DNA of 63,900 nt from Psilocybe azurescens (lineage: Eukaryota; Basidiomycota; Agaricomycetes; Agaricales; Agrocybaceae). The DNA is taken from assembly GCA_023853785.1 (NCBI GenBank), contig JAJIRX010000982.1:1-63900 (forward strand), in the 5' to 3' direction. The notes under the pieces were generated by a model that made no database searches, was not told where the DNA came from, and saw only the letters and a list, made by a program, of their open reading frames with translations. Below, in pieces: positions 51,436 to 61,687 of the stretch. Every line of letters begins with the position of its first letter. The stretch's first letter is position 1. Made by a program: the position numbers and the translations under genes.

Positions 51436-51482
51436 AGTGTTGGGTATCGGGTGTTGGGTGTCGGGCGTCGGGTGTTGGTGTC
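51436..51482 (+). repeat. Imperfect (T[T/C]GGG[T/C]G) repeat after the Cdh1 stop
   Basis: Successive TTGGGTA, TCGGGTG, TTGGGTG, TCGGGCG, TCGGGTG and TTGG units directly after the coding region. Confidence 0.7.
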
Positions 51483-51979
51483 AAACTGTCTTTCGGGTCG
51501 GTCTAGGGTGCGCAGCGTCGGCAGCAACGTTTCGGTCTCCAAACTCACTCATCCTCCATCCATGCACCCACCCTTCACGAGACATGGCTACGAAGAAGGC
51601 TGGCTTTGATAGCTGGTTTCCTTCCTTCCTGGCTCTGCTAGCTCTTCCGCCTCATCCCTCTCCGCTCGACCCTCAAAAAAACATTAAAACAAAGGAATCT
51701 ATGCCATGGATTGCAGGACATCATCATCATCCCCTCGACTACTATCCTCTACTGCCAAATTATGCCCCGCAATTCGTCTGTCTCACTTCGCACATCAACT
51801 TGGCGCAATTCAACCTGAGATGTCATCCACAATCCAACCCAGTATTGTGCAAACAACATTGTTCAACCAACCAACCCACCTGCCTGCCTGCCAACCATGG
51901 ATTACGGGGTTCGGATCAGAGGCTATGGTCTGGAAACTCAAAACATGTATTCAACTTACTCGGTGGCCACAATTCGCCC

Positions 51980-52760
51980 GTCTCCCACCTCAACCAACCA
52001 TCCCTCCATTATGCCCGCCCTTCTCCATCCCCCTCCCTCTTATGCACCCAGGCCCAGCTTCTCTCCTTTCGCCATTTCAATTTTTTTTTTTGATATTTGT
52101 GCTATCGCCTTGTTTTGTTTCTCATTTTTCTCCTTTTCTCTCGGAATGTATCATTTATGCTCCTCCTTCCTGTCTCTCGGTTTTTTTTCGACCATTTCTT
52201 TTTCGGCTGTTCTCCTATGTCGCTTGTGTTTTATGTTTTATGTTCTAGTTTTGTATGCCCATCCCACTTTTCTTTTTCTCTTTCTTCTTTCTTCCCTTTT
52301 TTCTCTTTGCCGATTTGTCGATTTGTCGATTCGTTCGCGTTTTATCTCAATAACCTCATTTTGTCGCCATTGTCGCCATCTGCCCAGACGGACGCAGTTG
52401 TACGCCGTCGTTTGTTGACGTCACGGTCGGGGAATTTGTAGTTTCTGTACGTATGTCCTCAAGTTTTGTTTCCCCCTCTATAGGTTCTCTCTTCTCTTCC
52501 TCTCTTCTCTATCGTTTTGTCCTTCTGTCCTTCCCTCTCTCGTATCTACCCTCCATCGCCCCTCGCCCCTTGATTTTTGGACATGAATCTACATCACATC
52601 CTCTCATCCTCTCATCCTTCATCCCCACCGTCCATGCCATGTCATTCAAGCCTATTCATTCCGTCCTGTCGCATCCAACCCAATCTAACTCCAATCAACT
52701 CAATCTCCGTTCTCCGTTCCCATTTCCGCGCCGGTTCCGGCTCCAGTTTCAAATTGTGCC
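51980..52760 (+). repeat. Polypyrimidine tract about 0.8 kb long
   Basis: Plus strand is dominated by C and T over hundreds of bases, with runs such as TTTCTTTTTCTCTTTCTTC, and few purine clusters. Confidence 0.7.
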
Positions 52761-52863
52761 ATAGCTAAAGCGTTCCTTTTCCTCAAAACGCGCATATCTA
52801 TCTACCTACTCTGTCTGTTTTCTACCCCCTACCTATACAGCGTACATACATACACAGATACAT

Positions 52864-52890
52864 CATACATACATACATACATACATACAG
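52864..52890. repeat. Microsatellite (CATA)n
   Basis: About six perfect ATAC/CATA units in tandem. Confidence 0.85.
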
Positions 52891-53404
52891 ATTCTTAGTA
52901 CGTTCTCTTCTCTTTGAACCTAGTCATACTACCATAACTTATCAATTGAATTTTCACGACTGTTCGTAACGGTTTCGAGTGAAGCTTTGAAAGCACCTGT
53001 CTTCCCCGGGTTTGCGCAATTATACATATGGCGGGCAAACATCTCCCGGACGTCTTCTGAGTCTTCTGACGATGTACATGCCCATTAAGTTTATGAATGT
53101 ATTGTTTATCCTATTGAAGCATGAATGTCGAGGAAGTTAAGTACCGAGAAACTGCCAGGTTGCGCAGAGAGTATGGTCATAGGAAGTCAATTGTCATGTG
53201 TAATATGATATGTTCGAAGCTTCTCGGAATATTGTTATCACTTTATTTCAACGGATCTGAGGGGTTTGGGTGGGTCTGTAGGGTTGTTATAAAAAGGTGC
53301 GTTTTTTGGATTTTATGTTGTCATTCGAGATACCTTTGACCGTTTCGAAACTTTCAATTTCACACTTCTAGCCAACTTGGCAACTGTCTACATCGAAATT
53401 ACCT

Positions 53405-53944
53405 ATGCGTCTTGGCTTCTCTGTGTAAGTCATGGCTAGAGTTTGAAGGCTGATCCTCTGGTAATTAATGATCGCTGACCCTTTATGTAGCATCGCTTCC
53501 GAACTCGCTGCGTTCAGCCATGTTGCCGTTGCAGCCAACCTCCAGCTGCCTGTAAACCGCACCGCCGGAGCGGAAACTCAGGCTTCTGGGACCGTCAGCC
53601 CCAGGGACCATGCGTCGTGGACGCTCTTCCTCATGGACCCGGCGTATGCCTTTGGGTTGTACGCGATATTGACGAGGAATATTGATAATTCGTTGGGATA
53701 TGCCAATATCATGCTGCCTGCTATTCTCGATCCTAGGTGAGATATTCATCGGAGTTGCGACTGGTGGCGGAGAAAAAAAGTTGATTGCTTGAATGCTGTA
53801 CAGCAAGGATTATGTTTTGAAATCTGTGGATAATGAGTAAGTGGTGTCTTTTGCGCTTGAGAATGAACTCATTCTCTTGTTTAATATGATAGAAATGTGG
53901 ACTGGGTATTCCAAACGAGCCCGATATTCCATATCACAGCGTAG
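53405..53944 (+). CDS. Small secreted Kre9/KNH1-like protein
   Basis: Four exons joined in phase: 53405-53424, 53491-53736, 53804-53836 and 53893-53944, about 116 residues. The start Met at 53405 gives a signal-like N-terminus (MRLGFSV, then ELAAFSHVAVAA) with likely cleavage before NLQLPVNRT. The mature part is short, with SWTLFLMDPA, GYANIMLPAILDPSKDY and a final NVDWVFQTSPIFHITA. This arrangement, a single Ig-like domain with a closing S.IF.I strand, fits the fungal Kre9/KNH1-like N-terminal family of wall-associated proteins. The canonical family Ser/Thr-rich tail and GPI signal are absent. The family call rests on pattern recognition and is moderate; the exon model is good because every intron (donors GTAAGT, GTGAGA, GTAAGT) keeps the frame. 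Confidence 0.6.
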
Positions 53945-56629
53945 AAGACTTTAGTAGAGTTGCCCATGGAGTACTAGCTGATCATCTGTCACGGTATAAG
54001 GATATAAGGAGTGTATTGATTCGAGCAAGAACCTCAGTCGAAAAAGTTTGCTAGAATGCCTCGTCTCTAAAAAATCCATGTTCCATGAAGATCAAATGAA
54101 ATCTGTCAGAAGGTTGTCTTCAAAGTTGCTCCGAAGTTTGCTTCGCCTCTCTGTCGCGAATCGTAGACAAAAGTTGAGGGTCTACAACTGACGGTCGGGA
54201 GAAAAAAAGCAAATATAGAGAACAGTAAGATGATGACCATAAGACATAGACAAGCGATGACTTAGGCACAAGACAAAACATGTTCCGCAAAATGGAACGT
54301 GGTTCTTTTGAAATACCTGAGATGGCTCAGCGAAGATTCCCTGGGTACCTATAAAGGTATTCAGGATAACAAAAATAGGAGATCAAAACGAGGAGTAACC
54401 AATCCGTGAAACCGGCTTATAAAATAGGGGGAGGAACAATCACACAACGGGGACCTTTACGCAAACAAGAAATAGAAGACTCTAATCGACAGACTTGCCT
54501 CTATTTTGAACGTATGGTCCTATGGACGTGTAGAACAGGTCTATAAATTTTGTTTTTCGTTTATAAAATGGAAAACCTCGTAGCATCCACGCCGTACGTT
54601 ATCGAAATAAATCAAACCATCCACATATCGCTCACGTCGCCGTCGTCGAACCCCTGTCGCTATCCTCTATCGTTCCCGCTCGCGTTTCGTCGAATCGTCT
54701 CTCATTGTAGTTGGCAATCTCGGGACTATCTACGGACAAACTCACTCTCAGGACCCTTCTATCTTGCTTGACACCTTTCAGCAACCGAACGCCGTACTAC
54801 GACCAATTGTCGTAGTCGACATTTTAAAATTAAGGATCTCAGTCCCAACCAGGACAGTCTAGGTCTTCTTCAGACGGTCAGATCAATTATATGACTTGGT
54901 GTGCAGGGCGCAAAGACAATGGCTCTGAGAATCTGGGCGAAAAGGCTCTGAGTATCCATTAACCGTTGAGCATTGGGTACTGAAAAGAAAGCAAGCAAAC
55001 TGGAGAACTGAAATTTGGAGCAGGTGTCTGGGTTCGGATATGTTATCGACAAGCGTAAGATGAATCGTAATTCGAAGTGTGAAATAGAAAAAAAAATTAC
55101 AAGAAAGCACGAGAGCGGAAGAATAGACCACATGCGATGTCGTTTCATGTAGAAACCGAAAGCTTCAACCGAGAAGCTTACCTCCGATGCAAACTTTGAG
55201 CTAGGACGCGACGAAAGACATCCCATGATATAGAACGAGGCACACGTCGACAGAGGCTTTGAAAGTCCGGGTGAAGGAGCTCTAGTTATCAATAAGGCTT
55301 GTTGGAAGTAAAAATCGGGAGAGCGAAACGAGAGATCACCAAATTTCAAGCAAACTTTCAATATTGCCAATTATAGACAACTACCGAGATGAGCATTGGA
55401 AGTGTATGAGCGAAGAGAGTATGACAGAGGTACGTTGATGACCAGGGAGAGAACAATAGACGTTGGTTGTGATGGTATACCTGGTTTGATACTTCAGATC
55501 CCATTTTCGTCTCCCTTTCATCTGATAATGCGGCGGCTTTCTGCGGGATAATCGGGTGATTAACGTCGTAGATAACATACCAAAGTCGTACAGACCTCTA
55601 CTGTTTCCGTAGAGCTTGCTTTGACCTCTTCTACAAGAGCATTGCGACTGGATGCCGATTTCATTGCCTTTGCCGGATAAAAATTCATATCTTCGAATGA
55701 CAGGGTAGTTTAGTAACGACTGGCTGCGGATGAGAAAATAAATATGAGAAAACTACATGGAGGATAGAAGACGAAGATGACCTTGAGTTATTGGGATCAC
55801 CAGGCGCAGATAATCTTGAGCGAAGATGAGATAAAAGAACGAAATAAGGGTAAAAAAAAAAGACTGAAGGGAAACCTACATGATATGCGATGAACTCGAC
55901 AGAGATCTTCAGCACTGGGTGGAACAGTTGGTCGAGGGAGCTATGGAGTCACAAGTGCCGGGAAATGTATGATCGGTTGGGTGTTCGAACGGTCTGGGCG
56001 AGCGGACAGCGAGAAGGCAGGTAATTAGTATGTAAGAAAAGTGACGAAAAGAGCAAAGATATCAAAAGGGAGGCCGGAAAGGATAGAAAATAGCAAAATC
56101 GGCGACACGAAGGAAACGTGTAGAAGATGAACTTTGCTTCCAACGTATAGAATGCACTGCTCAGCCACCCACCAAACCACGGACCAGACAGATAACAAGG
56201 AACGTAGAGTACCTCGTGGAGGTAGCTGCACACGGCTCTTAGAGCTTAGAGCCCAGTGAGGTGGGGGTGTATACGATCTCTGCAGATGAATATATCATCG
56301 TCGCTGCCATGGATTATTGCAGGCCAAACGTGGGTGCTGAGGCCGAGGACTGAAGGGGCAGGAAGAGGGAGGTGAGTGTCCGCGCAACACTGATAGGGTG
56401 CTAGTGCGACGACATTGCGCAGATCTTGGCTGGTGCGGGTATGTGTCATGGGCGACAGTCAGGTTAGGGTTTTAAATGTTCCCACCTCTGTCGGATGGTC
56501 GGTGAGATTTGACCAATTTTGTTGTCTCGGGACAGCCGCTAAGTTATCTTAGGATATAGCCTCACAACAGCCGCATGTACGCTGAGCGGTACAACAGCTC
56601 AACGCTTGTTGTCTCTTGTTTTGATCGAC
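53945..56629. other. No firm gene; possible minus-strand multi-exon transcript
   Basis: Several minus-strand segments between about 54.8 and 56.2 kb look like short exons with good splice sites, for example 55688-55581 (ends ACTTTG|GTATGT), the next segment at about 55.53-55.47 kb (begins after CCCGCAG), and MGCLSSRPSSKFASE before GTAAGC near 55.2 kb. I could not find one reading frame through them, so no CDS is called. Confidence 0.3.
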
Positions 56630-59600
56630 ATGGCGAAGGATAATCCACAGAGTTCCAAGCAGTCCAAGTTCTCCAGCTGGCTTAGAAAGGGTCGGAGCCG
56701 GAGGCCAAGTACGACACCCATCCAATCAACATCGTCTCCCCCTTTGGCCTCTTCAACAGCGCATTCCCGTGGTGAGACTGCTTTGGGTGAGCTCCCTATC
56801 ATCTCCCCGTTCATACTCTAATCTAAACTCAATGTAGAATCATCTATTGCTACCATTCCAAGTCGTATGCGTCAAATAATCACCTCGCAAACGGCGTACT
56901 TACCCCAATCCTAGGTCATCGCACAGCGGCGTTATCTGACGCACTACCACCAGCTAGTTTTTCAGTCGTTCAAGGTGATTGATTGTCTGAAGTTATCCCT
57001 ATCGTCAAACTGATTGTCATCCATAGATGAACCCAAATCTTCAGCCCAGCAAGCCACGACCACGACTACCTCTCTCGATCAATCTCGTGGTGAGAAGACA
57101 GTTACATATTACGTCGATCGGGTATTAACGCTCCATAACCTTCCTCAAGGACTAGCCAGCAACCCCCCAGATGACTGTCAGACAGCGCCCAAGACTGCGT
57201 CAAGTACAAAAGATGTCCTAGGGGTAATAGGAAGATCCATCTTGACACTCACAGTGAAGCTGCCAGAGATCTTAGACGGAAACCCAGTCAAGATGGCTCT
57301 TGGACTTGTGAAGCTGATCATCGAGATCCAAAAGGTTCGGCGTGGTTCTTCACACTGCCCACTAACTGACTATTGCCTCAGGCCGTGGCAGACAATATGG
57401 ATGCCGTCAAACAAAGTCTAGCTTCGACGCGCGTTCAGCTGGAGACAGTGGAGAAGGCACTGGGAGATTGGATGCCGAAGACTCCTCAAGAAGGCCAATG
57501 GATAGACCAGTTCAAATTGTACAGTTTACAGTCTTCCCAGCGAGAGTAAATTGACAACCATATCATAATTTAGGACCCTTGAAGAAGAACTGGTCAAATT
57601 GATCGAGCTGAGCAACGAGTGGCTCGTGAGGAAAGTTGCGGACCATGAGGATGAGAAAACGCGTATCACGGGAATTTTCGAGCGCATCAGAGAGGCTAGA
57701 GTGCAGTTTGAGGTGTGTACTGCTTCTTCCTTTTCGCATCTCCCGTTTTATATCTCTTGTTTATTTAGCTGGTGATCGGGATTAGAGTCTTTAAGAGTGT
57801 GTACGACATGGAGAGGGCACTCAGGGTTCGTATATCGCTTGTTTCGTGCATCTCATGGCTCACGGTTCCGACAGAAACTCTTGTTCAATGGTCTCACACC
57901 CTCGAAGATTGCCGACCACAAATACCACTTAGAGAGCCAAGAAGAGCGGCGCGTACGGCGCGAGGTATGCACGCCAGGAACCCGTGTCCGTATACTGGGC
58001 GATATCGTTACTTGGGCTAAGAATACCTCATCAGGCAGCCCAAATGTCTATTGGCTCTTTGGTCAAGCTGGGTCGGGAAAGACTACGATTGGCTATAGTG
58101 TTGCTCGTCGCTTCGAATTCGCTGGCGATCCCAATGACACCATTATCTTGGGAGGAAATTTCTTCTGCTCGCGACAGTTCGAGGAGAGTCGACTGTCTAA
58201 ATGCATCATTCGTACGGTCGTGCATCACCTCGCGCACAAATGCAGGGCATTCGCTGACCAGCTCAGTGACTTCGACACCGTTAATCAGAACGTCCATGCT
58301 CAACTTGAGGATCTGCTCATTGCACCCTGGCAGGCGTCCAAACCTGCTAGGTGCCACGATCCATCGAAACCATCCCCGCATTACCTTATTATCATCGATG
58401 CCCTGGACGAGATTGATGGGACAGGTGGATCCGAGTTTTTACGAGAGCTCCTCGATGTTATCGACAAAAACGAAAACCGGCTACAAGGGCTCAAGTTCTT
58501 CGTCACAAGCCGGCCAGACCCCAACCTTGTCAGACACGTGGATTCTCTCAAGTCGAAGCAACTTTACCGTCTTGAGGAGGTACCCGCGGAGGAAGCGCAG
58601 GACGACATCAGAACATACCTGACGGCTGAACTCCCGCATTTTGCTGGGGGTGAAGAGATCGAAGGCCTTGTAGTGCTGACGGCCGGATTATTCATCTATG
58701 CCGCCACTGTTGTGAAGTACTTAGTAACACGTGGACGGTCGGAGCAGCAGACTTTCTTGAAGACGCTTCTAGCTTCCTCCAACTCGTTTAACCTGCAACC
58801 GTTGTCAAATAGGATGCCTTTCACATTGCTCGATACGCTATATTCTCAAATCCTCAACGAAGCTTTTCGTGATTTCATCCCCGAAGAGAAAGAATGGAAG
58901 GACCGGCTCAGCATCCTACACACATTCCTCTGTACCGCTGAGCGGACGTCAACCTCTGTTGTTGCCAACCTTCTCTTCACTTCGGACTACACTGACGTTG
59001 CGGAAAAACTCCTGTCAGACCTCCACGCCGTGCTGTACCGCGAAGATGGCCGAGTCCTGGCTTACCACAAATCTTTTTCTGACTTCATATTTGCTGAGGA
59101 CTCGTTCAGGCAACTTTTGGTGTGATCAAGCGAAGCACCATCGACTTCTCGCCGAGTCCTGCTTTCGGTCGATGAAGGACGGATTACGCTTCAACATAGC
59201 AAATATCTCTTCGTCATTTATGCTTGATGTAGACAATCCCGGGCTTGCGGACGCGGTCAAAGAAAACATCCCTCTTGTCTTGAGCTATTCCTCCCGGAAC
59301 TGGAGTTACCATCTCTCCGCAGCCGCATCGACGATTCCAGATGGTCTGCATGACAGCATATCAGATTTCCTGCAACTTCGTGCATTATTTTGGATTGAGG
59401 CGATGAACCTCCTGGGATTGCGTGGCCTCTGCGATTTGATGCTTCGAACAGCGCATGACTGGGTTATGAGTTCCCAAGTAAGTTTCATCTCAGTTAAATA
59501 TCTCGTGTCTGACTTACCATGCCATTTAGGGCAGCGTTTCATTAGCAGAAAACCTCAGTGAGGCTAGATCTTTTGCACTATATTTCAGTGGGAGCGGTGC

Positions 59601-61687
59601 TTCGTCGTCGACCCCGCATCTGTACATATCTGCACTGGCAACTTGGCCACGGAACTTGGAACCTTGTCGAGGTTGGAAGACCCACTTTCCAAGGATTCCT
59701 GGTTTCACCGGCGCCTCGCTGGGCGGCACACTGTTGATGACTTTAAACGTGAATAGTCCAGTGGATGCAGTCGCAGTTTCGCCGAATGGAAAACAAATTG
59801 TGTCTGGCTCGAACGACAATTCGGTGCGGGTCTGGGATGTGTCGACGGGCGATGAATTGAAGGTGTTGAAGGGCCATACAGATTTGGTCAGATCGGTCGC
59901 ATTTTCGCCAGATGGCAAACAGATTGTCTCTGGCTCTTACGACGAATCGGTGCGGGTCTGGGATGTGTTGACGGGCGACGAATTGAAGGTGTTGAAGGGC
60001 CATACACATTGGGTCACATCGGTCGCATTTTCACCAGATGGCAAACAGATTGTCTCTGGCTCTTACGACAAATCGGTGCGGGTCTGGGATTTGTCGACGG
60101 GTGATGAATTGAAGGTGTTGAAGGGCCATACAGATTCGGTCACATCGGTCGCATTTTCGCCAGATGGCAAACAGATTGTCTCTGGCTCGGACGATGAATC
60201 GGTGCGGGTCTGGGATTTGTCGACGGGTGACAAATTGAAGGTGTTGCAGGGCCATACACATTGGGTCACATCGGTCGCATTTTCGCCAGATGGCAAACAG
60301 ATTGTCTCTGGCTCACACGACAAATCGGTGCGGGTCTGGGATGTGTCGACGGGCGACGAATTGAAGGTGTTGAATGGCCATACACGTCATGTCACATCGG
60401 TCGCATTTTCGCCAGATGGCAAACAGATTGTCTCTGGCTCACACGACAAATCGGTGCGGGTCTGGGATGTGTCGACGGGCGACGAATTGAAGGTGTTGAG
60501 GGCCATACACATTGGTCAGATCGGTCGCATTTTCGCCAGATGGCAAACAGATTGTCTCTGGCTCACACGACAAATCGGTGCGGGTCTGGGATGTGTCGAC
60601 GGGCGATGAATTGAAGGTGTTGAATGGCCATATGGATTCAGTCACATCGGTCGTATTTTCGCCAGATGGCAAACAGATTGTCTCTGTCTCTTCTGACAAA
60701 TCGGTGCGGGTCTGGGATGTGTCGACGGGCGACGAATTGAAGGTGTTGAATGGCCATACACGTTATGTCACATCGGTCGCATTTTCGCCAGATGGCAAAC
60801 AGATTGTCTCTGGCTCAGGCGATAAATCGGTGCGGATCTGGGATGTGTCGACGGGCGACGAATTGAAGGTGTTGAGGGCCATACACGTTATGTCACATCA
60901 GTCGCGATTTTCGCCAGATGGCAAACAGATTGTCTCTGGCTCTTATGACAACTTCGGTGCGGGTCTGGGATGTGTTGACGGGCGATGAATTGAAGGTGTT
61001 GAAGGGCCATACATATTGGGTCACATCAGTCGCATTTTCGCCAGATGGCAAACAGATTGTCTCTGGCTCAGACGACGAATCGGTGCGGGTCTGGGATGTG
61101 TCGACGGGCAACGAATTGAAGGTGTTGAATGGCCATACACGTTATGTCACATCGGTCGCATTTTCTCCAGATGGCAAACAGATTGTCTCTGGCTCTTACG
61201 ACGAATCGGTGTGGGTCTGGGATGTGTCGACGGGCTGACGAATTGAAGGTGTTGAATGGCCATACATGTTATGTCAGATCGGTCGCATTTTCGCCAGATG
61301 GCAAACAGATTGTCTCTGGCTCAGACGACGAATCGGTGCGGGTCTGGGATGTGTCGACGGGCGATGAATTGAAGGTGTTGAAGGGCCATACAGATTCGGT
61401 CAGATCGGTTGCATTTTTGCCAGATGGCAAACAGATTCTCTCTGGCTCAGACGACAATTCTGTGCGGGTTTGGGATTTTGGATCTCTGTACATCCGTGAG
61501 ACGATATCTGAAAAACACACTGGCTGGCTTCTCTCCCTGATAGCCAACACCGTCTCATGTTTGTTTCCCTGAGTTGCTGCTTCCTGATGCTTCCAACATT
61601 CTTACTATACCGCACTTTGCTTGTTCCTCTGTTGACATTGTTCATGCAGCTCTTGGCCCTCAATGGAAGGAATGCTACCATCTGTAG
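56630..61687 (+). CDS. NLR2: NACHT-WD40 receptor with 14 near-identical WD40 repeats, frame broken
   Basis: Start Met at 56630 (MAKDNPQSSKQSKFSSWLRK). Small N-terminal exons encode a Ser/Thr-rich leader and a helical STAND N-terminal domain (LGVIGRSILTLTVKLPEILD, VKQSLASTRVQLETVEKAL). The NACHT domain (58.0-59.1 kb) has Walker A GQAGSGKTT, Walker B LIIIDALDEI and sensor-like FFVTSRPDPN. A helical linker leads to 14 tandem WD40 repeats of 42 residues (59.76-61.49 kb), then a cap ending QWKECYHL at 61687. Fungal proteins of this build (het-d, het-e and hnwd in Podospora) sense non-self and trigger cell death. Frame breaks: one extra base near 59115-59118, several one-base changes within the array (about 60.49, 60.87, 60.95 and 61.22 kb), and missing C at 61535-61537 and 61567-61569. 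Highly similar repeats also make this region prone to misassembly, so the repeat count is provisional. Confidence 0.85.
59761..61490 (+). repeat. Tandem 126-bp WD40 repeat array, 14 units
   Basis: Each unit carries TTTTCGCCAGATGGCAAACA and GTCTGGGATGTGTCGACGGG almost unchanged. Units begin near 59.78, 59.90, 60.03 kb and every 126 bp thereafter. Differences concentrate in the GHTxxVxS and SGSxDx segments. Confidence 0.9.

Larger units (their letters stand above)
51430..53404. other. Long pyrimidine-rich region after Cdh1, no gene
   Basis: Long plus-strand ORFs here (up to 218 codons) come from low-complexity C/T-rich sequence and lack domain or exon logic. The stretch probably serves as 3' UTR and intergenic spacer. 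Individual repeats are listed separately. Confidence 0.55.

Noticed and set aside
51436..51482. Interstitial telomere repeat
   Set aside because: Units are TTGGGTG/TCGGGYG rather than the usual fungal TTAGGG, and imperfect.
51437..52764. Plus-strand ORFs of 100-218 codons after Cdh1
   Set aside because: Low-complexity translation of C/T-rich DNA (Ser, Pro, Leu, Phe), no domains, no consistent splicing.
59743..61550. Long antisense ORFs across the NLR2 WD40 array
   Set aside because: They repeat the same residues every 42 codons in step with the array and have no start or exon context; they are shadows of the repeats.
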